Shown here one piece after another: positions 19,920-29,524 of a stretch of 64,000 nt of DNA (within the stretch, counting starts at the first letter, position 1; every line of letters begins with the position of its first letter). The notes beneath the pieces were generated by a model, which ran no database searches, had not been told where the DNA came from, and worked only from the letters and a program-made list of their open reading frames with translations. Made by a program: the position numbers and the translations under genes. Source of the stretch: Acidobacteriota bacterium (GTDB lineage Bacteria > Acidobacteriota > Vicinamibacteria > Vicinamibacterales > CAVVIG01); NCBI GenBank assembly GCA_003222395.1, contig QHWB01000039.1, forward strand, positions 372,001-436,000. The letters run 5' to 3'.

Positions 19920-21929
19920 CTAACGCAATCGTTGCCGCGCGGCGTTTCTGATCTCCGGCGGCGTCGCCGCATTCGATGCCAGGCGCCGGTACTCGGCTGC
20001 CGCCTCCTCGCGGCGACCGAGCCGTTCGAGCGTCCGCGCGAAATCGAGCCGCACGTCGTCGTAATCGGGCCGCAATCGAAGGGCTTGCGCGTACGCCGCC
20101 GCTGCGGCGTCGAATCGATTGCGCCCGGCGGCGACCGCAGCGCTCGCCGCATGCGCGTCCGCGCTGTCGGGGTGCAGTTCCAGCGCGCGGCGCACTTCGG
20201 CGTCCGCTTCGTCGAGCTTGCCGGCCGTAATCAGCGCCCGCGCGAGGCCAATCCGAAACAACGCGTTGACCGGCTCGATCTCGATCGCCATCTGCAATTC
20301 CCGGACGGCTTCGTCGAGGCGCCCGCGTCCGGCGAGCAGCCCGCCGCGCAGCTCGTGCGCCTCGGCGTCGCGCGGATCGATCGCGAGCGCGGCGTCTTCC
20401 TCCGCGACCGCTCGATCGACGTCGCCGAGCCGTGAGAAACAGACGGCGATTCGATGGTGCGCATCGGCGCTCGGAGGCACGAGCTCCGCGTACCGTCGGT
20501 ACGTGGCGATCGCATCGCGGTAATGCCCCTGCTCCATTTCCGCGTTCGCGAGAACGATCGTCGCAAACGCGTTGTCCGGATCGCGCGCCAGCGCGCCGCG
20601 CGCGATGCGCTCGCCCTCGGCCGGGCGGCGCTGCTCGACCGCGGCGTTCGCCCGGCGGATCTGGTTGAAGACGCCGATCATATCTTTCGGATCGCGCCAT
20701 CCGCTCTCGGGCGTTCGCGCCACGCCGGATTGGGCGGCGCCGATGTACCCGAGCGCGGCGAGCTTCTGCGCCGTGTCGCGCTCAATGGGACGCCGGTTCA
20801 TGACACCTGCTCTGCCGCCCGTCAACTGATCGAGCGCCCGCCGCAGCGCCGCCACGCGCGCCGCCTCGAGCGGCGCGAGATTCATTTGTTCGCCGGGATC
20901 GATGGACAGGTCATAGAGCTCCGGCGCCGGCGCGTCGATGAACTTCCACCGGCCGTCCTGAATCGATCGCAGCGGCGCCCAATTCATGTAGAAGAGTGGA
21001 AAGTATGTTTCGCCGTACGCCGACTCGGGACCGATGCGACCGCCGCGCGCGAGCGCCGCAAGGCTCTGCCCCTGCGCCGCGGGCAATGCCGGCCGGCTCG
21101 CCAAATCGAGGAGCGTCGGCGCGAGGTCAATCGCGCGCACGACCGCGGGCACGCGCCGGGGCGGCAGGTGTCCTCGCCAGGCCACCATCATCGGCACCCG
21201 CAGCACCGATTCGTAGACGAACATGCCGTGCGTCGCCTCGCCGTGCTCGGCCAGGCTCTCGCCGTGGTCGCCCACGACCGCGATGATCGTCGACGTACGA
21301 AGGCCGAGCGCATCGACGCGATCGAGCAGACGGCCGACCATCGCGTCGTCGAAGGCGATTTCGCCGTCGTACGCCCGATCGGGAAAGGGTTCGCGGAACG
21401 GCGGCGGCGGATCGTACGGGTCGTGGGCATCGTACAGGTGGACCCACATGAACAACGGCGTGCCGAGCGTGGCGTGCGCCGTCAGCCAGTCGGCGGCGGC
21501 GGCGATGGTCCGATCCCCGCGGCGCTCGAGCGACACGCGATCGTCGTACTCGTCGAATCCGCGCGCCAGACCGTAGCGCTGATCGAGCACGAACGCGCTG
21601 ACGAACGCGGCCGTGCCGTAACCAGCGCTTCGAAGTGCGGTCGCCAGCGTCGGCAGGCGATCGCTCAGACTGAAGTTCCCGTTGTTCCGGACGCCGTGCA
21701 TGAAGGGATACATGCCCGTGAACAGCGACACGTGCGCCGGCAGCGTGATCGGCGCCGCCGCAACGGCATGTTCGAACACGACGCCCTGCGAGGCGAGTCG
21801 ATCGAGATTGGGCGTGCGCGCCTCGCGATCGCCGTACGTGCCGAGATGATCGGCGCGCGTCGTGTCGAGCGTGATCAGGAGGATGTTCGGCGGCGTCGGC
21901 GCGGCCGGCCTGCAGCCGGCCGCGCACAT
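19920..21929 (-). CDS. sulfatase-like alkaline-phosphatase-superfamily protein with C-terminal TPRs
   Basis: At least 669 residues. The N-terminal 370 form a sulfatase-fold domain (ILLITLDTTRADHLGTYG, VVGDHGESLAEH). The place of the formylglycine Cys/Ser reads ITLPAHVSLFTG, so Thr replaces Cys and His replaces the motif Arg. Thr nucleophiles are known in phosphoethanolamine transferases of this superfamily, so a non-sulfatase reaction is possible. Residues about 430-660 hold five or six TPR units. The first in-frame ATG is at 21929, but upstream codons give KTLAIVLT-MCAAGC, a lipoprotein signal with lipobox. A start at the ATC at 21959, 7 bp after AGGAGG, would include it. Confidence 0.85.
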   Translation of the reverse strand: MCAAGCRPAAPTPPNILLITLDTTRADHLGTYGDREARTPNLDRLASQGVVFEHAVAAAPITLPAHVSLFTGMYPFMHGVRNNGNFSLSDRLPTLATALRSAGYGTAAFVSAFVLDQRYGLARGFDEYDDRVSLERRGDRTIAAAADWLTAHATLGTPLFMWVHLYDAHDPYDPPPPFREPFPDRAYDGEIAFDDAMVGRLLDRVDALGLRTSTIIAVVGDHGESLAEHGEATHGMFVYESVLRVPMMVAWRGHLPPRRVPAVVRAIDLAPTLLDLASRPALPAAQGQSLAALARGGRIGPESAYGETYFPLFYMNWAPLRSIQDGRWKFIDAPAPELYDLSIDPGEQMNLAPLEAARVAALRRALDQLTGGRAGVMNRRPIERDTAQKLAALGYIGAAQSGVARTPESGWRDPKDMIGVFNQIRRANAAVEQRRPAEGERIARGALARDPDNAFATIVLANAEMEQGHYRDAIATYRRYAELVPPSADAHHRIAVCFSRLGDVDRAVAEEDAALAIDPRDAEAHELRGGLLAGRGRLDEAVRELQMAIEIEPVNALFRIGLARALITAGKLDEADAEVRRALELHPDSADAHAASAAVAAGRNRFDAAAAAYAQALRLRPDYDDVRLDFARTLERLGRREEAAAEYRRLASNAATPPEIRNAARQRLR

Positions 21930-21951
21930 CGTCAGGACGATCGCGAGCGTT

Positions 21952-24900
21952 TTACTGATCGGTGGGCCTCCTCGGCACCTGCGACACGACGTTCGGCAGA
22001 TTCGCGCGCCGGAGCATGTCGTTGAACGCCGCGAGATCGCGATTCAACACATCCGTCAGTTGACCCTGCGAAGCCTTCAGCTTGTCCGCGAGATCCTTCG
22101 CCACGGCGAGCTGCTGATTCGTCGGCTTGAAGTCGCCGCCCTGCAGACCGTTCGCAAGATAGCCGAACTTCTGCACCAGCTTCGATCCAAATCGCACGCC
22201 GTCCTGTCCGCGTCCCGTCGCGCGCAGCTCGACGAGCGATCCCTCGACGCCAGCCAGTTTCTGATCGAGCTCGTCGGCAGCCCTTCGAAGCTCCGTGTCC
22301 TGGATCAGGTTCTTCAGGTTCGCAATCTGATGGCGAATCAGCTCGGAGCTGTTGACCGAGTCGACTGCGCCGTCGAGATCGCGGCGTACCGACGTCAACA
22401 GCTGCTGCTGCGCTGCGATGTCGGCTTCGGTCCCTGCCGAATGCGGATCCTTCAGCACGCGCAGTGGCTGGGTGTAGTCGCGTCCGCCGACCGACAGCTT
22501 CACGGTGTACGTGCCGGGCGGCTGCAGAATGGCCAGTCCACCGCCGCCCGCGCCGAAGCCGCCTTCGCTTTCGCGGATCCCGTCCGGTCCGACCCGGATG
22601 TCGGGCGCATACAACGGGCTCGTCCTGAACACCACACGCTTCGACGGCGCATCGCGAAGATCCCAGTAGACGCGATGGATCCCTGGGCTTCGCGGCCCGT
22701 CCAAGCTCCGAACCGTTTGTCCTTTTGCGTCCTGAATCGTGACGGTCACGTTCCCGTTCGCCGCGGACTTCAGGTAGTAGCTGATGCCGGCGCCGTAGGG
22801 AGGATTCTCGCCAACCGTCGGATCGTCGTAGGGCGTCGCCGGCGCGGTGATCGCTCGGAACCGGTACGCGGGACGCGGCGTGAAGAGATGCGCGTCGGCG
22901 TTGAGCACCTGCGGCGTCAGATCGCGCAGCGGCGTCACGTCGTCGAGGATCCACGCGCCGCGGCCGTAGGTCGCGAGCACCAGATCGTTGAACTGCTCCT
23001 GCACGACCAGCCAGTACGCCGGCGCGTGCGGCAGGTTCAGCTGGAGCGACTGCCAGGTCTCGCCGTCGTCGAACGACACGTACACGCCGTTCTCCGTGCC
23101 GAGATACAGCAGGCCGCGCTTGACGGGATCTTCACGGACGCAGTGCGCGTAACTGAGCATCGTGTGCGGGATGCCGTTCGTGATCAGCTTCCACGTGTTG
23201 CCGAAGTCGTTGGTCTTGTAGACGAACGGATCGCGGTTGTTCACCTGGTGGAAGTCGATGGCGACGTACGCGGTTCCGGCGTCGTGGCGCGACGGATCGA
23301 TGTTGCCGACCGTGCCCCACGGCGGGAGGTTCGGGATGTTCTTCGTGACGTTCGTCCAGGTCTTGCCGCCGTCACGCGTCACCTGCACGAGACCGTCGTT
23401 GGTACCGACCCAGATTACGCCCGCCTGTTTCGGCGACTCGGCGATGGCGTGAATGACGCTGCCGTATTCGACGCCGATGTTGTCGGGCGTCAGGCCGCCG
23501 GAGCTCTGCTGCCGGCTCTTGTCGTTCAGCGTCAGATCGGGGCTGATTTCCTGCCAGCTCTGGCCGCCGTCAGTCGACTGATGCAGGTACTGGCTGCCGA
23601 TGTAGATCTTGTTGTGATCGTTCGGCGAGATATGGAATGGCGCGTCCCACACGAAGCGGTATTTCAGATCCGCTGCCGGTCCATTCTCGTTGTCCGGCCA
23701 GACTTCGACATCGCGCAGCTGACGCCGGCTCTCCTCGTACCGGACGACGATGCCGCCGACGCTGCCCGAACCGGACGCCGTCGACCAGATGATGTTCGGA
23801 TCGACCGGGTCTGGAGTGGCGAAGCCGCTCTCGCCGCCGCCAATCGCATGCCACATGCCGCGCGCGATTCCTCCTCCGCGGCCGCCACCGCCGCCGCGAC
23901 CGCCGCCTTCGTCGAGCCTGCTGTTGCTCGGACCGCGGTACGACGGACCATCCTGTTTGTTGGTGTAGAGATAGTAAGGAATCTGGTTGTCGACGGTGAC
24001 GTGATACAGCTGCGCGTTCGGCAGCCGCTGCTTCAGCCAGGTGCGGCCGCGCGTCTGAGAGATCGACACGCCTTGATCGTGTCCGACGATCATCCTGTTG
24101 CCGTTCGTCGGATCGACCCACATGTCGTGATGATCGCCGCCGGGCGCTTCGAGACCGGTCTGCGGCACCAGCGTCGCGCCGCCGTCGATCGATTTGCTGT
24201 ACGAGGCGTTGAGATAGTACGTCTCGTTGTCGTTGTCGGTCGACACCGCCATGCGCGCGTAGTACGCCGTGCGGCCGAGAACGTTGCGGTCTGCGTTGAC
24301 CATCCTCCAGTTCTCGCCGCCGTCATCGGATCGCCAGAGCTGTCCGCGATCCGTTTCCTGACCTTTCCACGGAATGCCGTCGCCAGTTTCGATTGTCGCG
24401 TAGACGCGATTCGGATTCGAATGCGCGGTGGCCGGCATCACTTTGCCGACCGGCTTCGTCGGCAGCCCGTGCCCCTCGAGCTTCTTCCACGTCGCGCCGC
24501 CGTCGCGCGACATGAACAACCCGCTGCCGGGTCCGCCGCTCTCGCGCCCCCAGGTATGGATCTCGATCTGCCACATCCCGGCGAAGAGGATCCGCGGATT
24601 GCTCGGATTCGCCGCGATCTCCGAACAGCCGCTGTTTTCGTCGACGAAGAGCGTCCTCTGCCAGGTGGCGCCGCCGTCAGTTGTCCGGAAGACGCCGCGC
24701 TCGGGCTGCGGCCCGTACGCCGTGCCCAGCGCGCATGCGAGAACGATCTGCGGATTGGTCGGATCGACGACGATGCGGCCGATGCGGCCGGTCTTGTCCA
24801 GACCCATGCGCGTCCACGTCTTGCCGGCGTCCATCGACTTGTAGATGCCGTCGCCGATCGAGATATGGCTGCGAATCCACGCCTCGCCCGTTCCGGCCCA

Positions 24901-25212
24901 GACGATGTTCGGATCGGACGGCGCAACGGCGAGCGAGCCGATCGACTGCGCCGACTGCTCGTCGAAGATCTGCTGCCAGTGGACGCCGCCATCGACGGTC
25001 TTCGCGACGCCGCCCGACGCGCTGCCTGCGTAGTACACGAGCGGATCGCCAGGAACGCCGACGACGGCGGAGATGCGATTGCCTTCAGGTCCGACGAACC
25101 GCCAGCGGAGCTGACTGTAGATGTCCGGTGCGACCCGCGCCGATTGTCCCTGCGCGAGAAGAGCCGCGCACACGGGCATGGTCGCAATCAGAACGAGCAG
25201 CAGTTTTTTCAT
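21952..25212 (-). CDS. exported VPS10/sortilin-like BNR beta-propeller protein
   Basis: 1086 residues. The start MKKLLLVLIATMPVCAALLAQ is a Sec signal peptide, with GAGG 8 bp upstream of the ATG. The mature part is built of Asp-box/BNR repeats (TVDGGVHW, SMDAGKTW, TTDGGATW, SRDGGATW, TRDGGKTW, SFDDGETW), giving one or two propellers, followed by a helical C-terminal region (about 890-1080). Proteins of this kind are frequent in Acidobacteria and Bacteroidetes and often annotated as glycosyl hydrolase or sortilin-like, but I see no catalytic motif. It lies directly downstream of a TonB receptor, and a role in substrate capture is inference. Confidence 0.85.
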   Translation of the reverse strand: MKKLLLVLIATMPVCAALLAQGQSARVAPDIYSQLRWRFVGPEGNRISAVVGVPGDPLVYYAGSASGGVAKTVDGGVHWQQIFDEQSAQSIGSLAVAPSDPNIVWAGTGEAWIRSHISIGDGIYKSMDAGKTWTRMGLDKTGRIGRIVVDPTNPQIVLACALGTAYGPQPERGVFRTTDGGATWQRTLFVDENSGCSEIAANPSNPRILFAGMWQIEIHTWGRESGGPGSGLFMSRDGGATWKKLEGHGLPTKPVGKVMPATAHSNPNRVYATIETGDGIPWKGQETDRGQLWRSDDGGENWRMVNADRNVLGRTAYYARMAVSTDNDNETYYLNASYSKSIDGGATLVPQTGLEAPGGDHHDMWVDPTNGNRMIVGHDQGVSISQTRGRTWLKQRLPNAQLYHVTVDNQIPYYLYTNKQDGPSYRGPSNSRLDEGGGRGGGGGRGGGIARGMWHAIGGGESGFATPDPVDPNIIWSTASGSGSVGGIVVRYEESRRQLRDVEVWPDNENGPAADLKYRFVWDAPFHISPNDHNKIYIGSQYLHQSTDGGQSWQEISPDLTLNDKSRQQSSGGLTPDNIGVEYGSVIHAIAESPKQAGVIWVGTNDGLVQVTRDGGKTWTNVTKNIPNLPPWGTVGNIDPSRHDAGTAYVAIDFHQVNNRDPFVYKTNDFGNTWKLITNGIPHTMLSYAHCVREDPVKRGLLYLGTENGVYVSFDDGETWQSLQLNLPHAPAYWLVVQEQFNDLVLATYGRGAWILDDVTPLRDLTPQVLNADAHLFTPRPAYRFRAITAPATPYDDPTVGENPPYGAGISYYLKSAANGNVTVTIQDAKGQTVRSLDGPRSPGIHRVYWDLRDAPSKRVVFRTSPLYAPDIRVGPDGIRESEGGFGAGGGGLAILQPPGTYTVKLSVGGRDYTQPLRVLKDPHSAGTEADIAAQQQLLTSVRRDLDGAVDSVNSSELIRHQIANLKNLIQDTELRRAADELDQKLAGVEGSLVELRATGRGQDGVRFGSKLVQKFGYLANGLQGGDFKPTNQQLAVAKDLADKLKASQGQLTDVLNRDLAAFNDMLRRANLPNVVSQVPRRPTDQ

Positions 25213-25231
25213 TTCATCATCCTCAGGTAGG

Positions 25232-25274
25232 GGCCGACCGACGTGTCGGCGCGGGCGGACACGCGGGTCCGCCC
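25232..25274. terminator. two adjacent hairpins between TonB receptor and VPS10 gene
   Basis: GCCGAC-CGACGT-GTCGGC and GGGCGGAC-ACGCGG-GTCCGCCC are perfect inverted repeats in the 76 bp between the genes. No T-run follows, so this could be a REP-like element or mRNA-processing hairpin rather than an intrinsic terminator. Confidence 0.4.
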
Positions 25275-25288
25275 CCACCAACGGTATT

Positions 25289-28231
25289 TCAAAATCGGAA
25301 TTTGAAACTGAATTGAAGCTGCCTCGAGCTCGTGCGATTGAACCGCGACAGGTAGTTCGGCGAATACAGCTGATTCGCGCCGATGTTCCACTGCGTCATC
25401 GCGCCGTTGTTGAACAGGTTGAACACGCTCAGACCGACCTCAGCCCGATATGGACCAGGACGGAATTCGCGGCTGACGTGCAGCTGCATGTACTTCTCGT
25501 CCTCGTTTCGCGTCTGGCCGTCGCTGCGGATCGGATTCGCCGCGCACGGCAGCGCCTCGGCGCCGCAGAAGCGGATCGTCGTCGCCAGCGGATTCTGCTG
25601 CGTCGTACCGTTGGCCAGCGTGACGAGTGCCGGTCCGAATACCGGATCGGCAGCTCTCAACTGCGTGACGACCGGACCGACCCACCCGCCCGCCTGAATG
25701 ACGTAGCTGACGCCGAGCCTGAAGCCGTACGGCGCGAAGTACTGACCGGCCATGCGGACCGAATACGGCCTGTACGCGACGCCCGATTCACGCCCGCCGC
25801 CGCTCAGGCTGTTCGTATCGCCGTTGCCGAACAGATACTGCGACAGATCGTGAATGTTCTCGAATGCGTCAGCCTGAATGAATCGGGCCGGGTCGGTCGG
25901 GCCCCACGTGCCGCGGATCGCGTGCCACTGCCGCGTGACGCTCAAGGTCCCCTGCAGATTGTGGGACAGATTCTTCGCCAGCGTCGCTTCGAGATTCGTC
26001 ATCTCGACGTACGCCCACGTTCGGTTGTTCTCCTGAAGAATCTGGCCGCGGTTCTGATCGACGAGACCGAAGCCTTTGAACGGCTGATTCGGTCCGGACG
26101 GGTAGATGCCGTTGATGTCGACGAGCGTGTAGCCGTCCTTCAGATTGCGGTGCGTCGCGGCGATGTCGAGCGCCACGCGTCCCGGGAACTGTTTCGCAAA
26201 CCCGACGACGATTTCGTCGACGTACGGGTTGTGCAGGTTCTTGTTGAACTCCTGCGCGGAAATGTCGGGCGTGTTCTGCGGCGTCCCGATCGTGATGTCG
26301 TAGACGCCGTCCCCGCGAGTCGAGTACTTATCGGTCAACGTCGATCCGACGGGTACGCCCTGTGCGAAGGTGGTGATGTAGTCGCGGCCGTTCGTCTGCT
26401 CGTACAGCCGGCCGTAGCTCGCGCGCAACACGTTTCGCGCATCCGAGGTGACCATGTACGAGACGCCGAGCCTTGGTCCGATCTCTCTCGCGTTCTCGCG
26501 GACGACGTCGAAGATCTGATCGTGCCGCTTGACGTAGTTCACTCGCACGCCCATGCTCGCCGTGACGCGCGGCGTCGGCTTCCATGAATCCTGGACATAG
26601 AAGGCGACGTCGCGATCGCGGGTCGAGATCGTCTGCGCTACGGCCGGCGAACGGAATTGACGATGAAACGACACGAGGCCGGCGGCCGGATTGTTCGGAT
26701 CAACCTGACGAAACTCGTCGAGCACGAAGCCGTCGTTCGAATAGATTGTCGTCACATCGCGCGCCAGCCGCGGCGCGGCCCAGACGCCCGTCTTGAACTC
26801 ATGCGATCCACCCCACCCTTCCTTGAAGTACGTGAGGTCGCCGCGGAGCACGACCATCGACGCCGGCGACAGGCTGATCGACTGGACGTTGTTCCCCATG
26901 ACGAGCACTCCGGTGCCCGTGGGGACTCCACGCGAGATCGGCGCGGACTGGTGGATCGCCATCTGCGGGCCGGCGCCGCGCGACTCGGACAGCGTATTGC
27001 CGCCTTTGTTGTTGTACGAGCCTGAAATCGAAGTCGTGAGCCGGTTTGTCCACACCGACTGCAATTGACCCGAATACACGCCGCCGCCCGAGCTGCTGCA
27101 GCAGATCTGATCGAGGTCGCGCTCGCGGCCGCTCGAGCTGAGCGCGTGTTGGTACTGATAGAACACCGTCACCTCGTGCTCGAGGCTCGCGTGCGTCGTC
27201 ACCTTCGCGAACTGCTGATTGCCGCGCCTGTAGTTGTTGAACGACTGGAAATCGGGCCGGAACGTCGTCAGAAACGACAGGTCGAGCGGCAGCCGGCTGA
27301 CGCCGACGCCGAGATCCGAATAGCGATATGCGCCGAACGCCCAGATTTTATCTTTCCTGATCGGACCGCCGACCGACGCGTCCCATTGATTGATCGACTG
27401 GCTGGTCGGCGTGCCGCCGGGCGCGACGCTGTTCTGAGTGTTATCGCTGTTCCACCCGAACTTCGCGCCCTCATACTGCACGCTGCCCTTCAGCGCGTTG
27501 CCGCCGCGCGGCGCGATGACGTTCATCACGACGCTCGTGCCGGTCGGCGAGCTCGCGTCGACGCCGCCCAGCTTGACCTCCGCGTCGGCGACGGTCTCGG
27601 TGCCCATGTCGATCTGAAACGCGCTGGCGTCGTTGTACGTGCCGGCCGGCTGTCCCTCCAGCATGACGACGGTCGAGAACAGCGTCGTGCCGTGGAAGTA
27701 GTACATCCGCTGCCCGCTCGCGCCGTCCGAGTTCCGCGAGTTGACGCCGGGCGCCATGTCGAGCACGTCGCTGAACGCCCGGCGCGGGCTGATCGGCGCC
27801 GCGCGCAGAAGGTCGCCCTCGACCGTCAACGTCTTGGTCGGCAACCCGGTCGAAACCATCGGCGACTCACCGGCAACGGTGACCGTCTCCGACAGCGTGC
27901 CCACCTTCAGCTCGATGTCGACCGTGAAGGTGCTGCCCGCTCGCATCAGAATCCCTTCGCGCCGGAATGTCGCGAAGCCGGAAAGTTCAGCAGTGACCGT
28001 TAGGAGACCGGGCGGAAGGTTCTGCAGACGATAGTAACCGGCATTATCCGTCACGCCGACAACCGGCGCGAGGAGCGACGGTCCGGTGGCGGTGAGAGTG
28101 GCGCCGGGCAGGATTCCACCCTGCTCGTCCTTGACGTAGCCATTGAGGCTGCCCTGTCCCGATTGCGCCGCAGCCGAAGCGCTCGACAGAACACCGCCGA
28201 CGATGAGAAAAGCGCCGAGAGTCCGAACCAT
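25289..28231 (-). CDS. Oar-like TonB-dependent outer-membrane receptor with carboxypeptidase-like domain
   Basis: 980 residues. Signal peptide (MVRTLGAFLIVGGVLSSASA), then a carboxypeptidase regulatory-like beta-sandwich (LNGYVKDEQGGILPGATLTA, about 32-115), a plug domain (about 130-250) and a 22-strand barrel ending in Phe (LQFSFKFRF), the usual outer-membrane targeting end. AGGAGG lies about 10 bp before the ATG. The long open frame to 28357 is not part of it. Substrate unknown. Confidence 0.92.
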   Translation of the reverse strand: MVRTLGAFLIVGGVLSSASAAAQSGQGSLNGYVKDEQGGILPGATLTATGPSLLAPVVGVTDNAGYYRLQNLPPGLLTVTAELSGFATFRREGILMRAGSTFTVDIELKVGTLSETVTVAGESPMVSTGLPTKTLTVEGDLLRAAPISPRRAFSDVLDMAPGVNSRNSDGASGQRMYYFHGTTLFSTVVMLEGQPAGTYNDASAFQIDMGTETVADAEVKLGGVDASSPTGTSVVMNVIAPRGGNALKGSVQYEGAKFGWNSDNTQNSVAPGGTPTSQSINQWDASVGGPIRKDKIWAFGAYRYSDLGVGVSRLPLDLSFLTTFRPDFQSFNNYRRGNQQFAKVTTHASLEHEVTVFYQYQHALSSSGRERDLDQICCSSSGGGVYSGQLQSVWTNRLTTSISGSYNNKGGNTLSESRGAGPQMAIHQSAPISRGVPTGTGVLVMGNNVQSISLSPASMVVLRGDLTYFKEGWGGSHEFKTGVWAAPRLARDVTTIYSNDGFVLDEFRQVDPNNPAAGLVSFHRQFRSPAVAQTISTRDRDVAFYVQDSWKPTPRVTASMGVRVNYVKRHDQIFDVVRENAREIGPRLGVSYMVTSDARNVLRASYGRLYEQTNGRDYITTFAQGVPVGSTLTDKYSTRGDGVYDITIGTPQNTPDISAQEFNKNLHNPYVDEIVVGFAKQFPGRVALDIAATHRNLKDGYTLVDINGIYPSGPNQPFKGFGLVDQNRGQILQENNRTWAYVEMTNLEATLAKNLSHNLQGTLSVTRQWHAIRGTWGPTDPARFIQADAFENIHDLSQYLFGNGDTNSLSGGGRESGVAYRPYSVRMAGQYFAPYGFRLGVSYVIQAGGWVGPVVTQLRAADPVFGPALVTLANGTTQQNPLATTIRFCGAEALPCAANPIRSDGQTRNEDEKYMQLHVSREFRPGPYRAEVGLSVFNLFNNGAMTQWNIGANQLYSPNYLSRFNRTSSRQLQFSFKFRF

Positions 28232-28283
28232 CGCGCCGGCCCTCCTTTTTCTTACCGCGTGGGGCCCATCTTTATTTATCGAT

Positions 28284-29435
28284 TTATCGCGGCGGGGACC
28301 CCACCCCGCCGCTGTTGCTCGGCGCATGCGCGCCTCGCAACGGCTCAAGGCTGCCACGCGCTCGCGGCGTAAAGGGCCCGGGGGCGAGCCTGATGGCGCC
28401 GCCGAACGGATCGGTTCCGACCTTGTAACGCGCCGCGACGCTCATCGTCTTCAAATCGACGACGACGACGTCGCCCATGCCCGATTCCATCACGTACAGC
28501 TTCGTGCTATCGGGCGAGAACAGCGGAAAGCCCGGTCCCCTGCCGATCTTGATCGTCGCGAGCAGCGTCTTGCCCATCGCGTCGACGACCGCCACGTCCT
28601 GCGATTCGCTGTGCGGCGACGCCGCGTACTTGCCGTCGGGCGATACGGCCATGCGGCCGGCGCCCTTGCCTCCCGTCTGAATCACCTTGACGACGCTGTC
28701 CGTCTTCGAGTCGACGACGGTCACCGATCCGTCGCCGTCCTCGTGGAACCAGACCTCGCCGTTCGGCGCGAACGCGACGCCGACCGGTCCACCCGCGACC
28801 GGAATGATCTTGAGAATGCGATCGGTCTTCGTGTCGATGACGACGACGCGGTTGTCGGTGCGGTGTGGATAGTACAGCTTGTCGGTGCCGGGCTGAATCT
28901 GCAGGTAGTGGCCGCCCTCGAGCAGCCGATCGATCTTCTTCAGCACTGTCGCGGCTTTGACGTCGTAGACGATGACGCCGGAGATGTCTGCGTTCTCGGT
29001 ACCGATGTACAGCTTCGTGCCGTCGTTGTTGAGGGCGAGCCCGTGCGGAGACGCCGAGGTGTTCGGTGGACTTGCCGGCGCGCCGTTGCGGCCCGCGCGC
29101 CGCGGCTGCGGAGAGCGTTTGAAGTACTCGCTCTCGATGCGTCCCTTTTCCCTGAACGTCGTCGCGTCGATGATCTCGACGAACGCGGCGGCCGGGAGCG
29201 ACGCGAAAATCGTCGATCCATCACCGGTGATCGCCGCTTCGTGCGGCTGATCCTGCGCCGCGAATTCATGAAGAATGCGGCCGCTCGCCGGATCGACCTC
29301 GTAGACGGTGTGATTCGAGTGGCTGAGGACGACGAGCGTGTGATCGGGCGCGGTCGAGTCCGTCGGCGCCGCGATCGCACGGAAGACCATCGTGAGAAAG
29401 GCGAGTCCGAAGGTCGCGCTTGGCGGCACGCGCAT
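28284..29435 (-). CDS. exported YVTN-family beta-propeller protein
   Basis: 383 residues. Signal peptide in MRVPPSATFGLAFLTMVFRA. It then has YVTN/PQQ-like blades of about 42 residues, such as TLVVLSHSNHTVYEVDPASG, RVVVIDTKTDRILKIIPVAG and VTVVDSKTDSVVKVIQTGG. Likely periplasmic or surface; the family has no common enzymatic activity. The ATG at 29435 is preceded by GGCAGGTGAGT. The last 20 residues run through a GC hairpin and look like read-through of non-family sequence. Confidence 0.85.
   Translation of the reverse strand: MRVPPSATFGLAFLTMVFRAIAAPTDSTAPDHTLVVLSHSNHTVYEVDPASGRILHEFAAQDQPHEAAITGDGSTIFASLPAAAFVEIIDATTFREKGRIESEYFKRSPQPRRAGRNGAPASPPNTSASPHGLALNNDGTKLYIGTENADISGVIVYDVKAATVLKKIDRLLEGGHYLQIQPGTDKLYYPHRTDNRVVVIDTKTDRILKIIPVAGGPVGVAFAPNGEVWFHEDGDGSVTVVDSKTDSVVKVIQTGGKGAGRMAVSPDGKYAASPHSESQDVAVVDAMGKTLLATIKIGRGPGFPLFSPDSTKLYVMESGMGDVVVVDLKTMSVAARYKVGTDPFGGAIRLAPGPFTPRARGSLEPLRGAHAPSNSGGVGSPPR
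28289..28312. repeat. strong GC hairpin overlapping the 3' end of the YVTN gene
   Basis: GCGGCGGGG-ACCCCA-CCCCGCCGC is a perfect 9-bp stem. AT-rich sequence follows on the minus strand (GATAAATCGATAAATAAAG), without a clean T-tract. Confidence 0.5.
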
Positions 29436-29524
29436 ACTCACCTGCCCTGGCGCTCGGAACGCCGCGAGCGCCGCGATTTTAGACGGCCGCCGGTTGTGAC
29501 GGCTCAGGAAGGCTGTCGTCCGCG

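Noticed and set aside
21862-25230. 1122-codon open frame antisense to the VPS10-like gene
   Set aside because: It mirrors the sense gene and is explained by high GC and codon bias. Its translation is Arg-rich with no family features, and the sense strand has signal peptide and Asp-box repeats.
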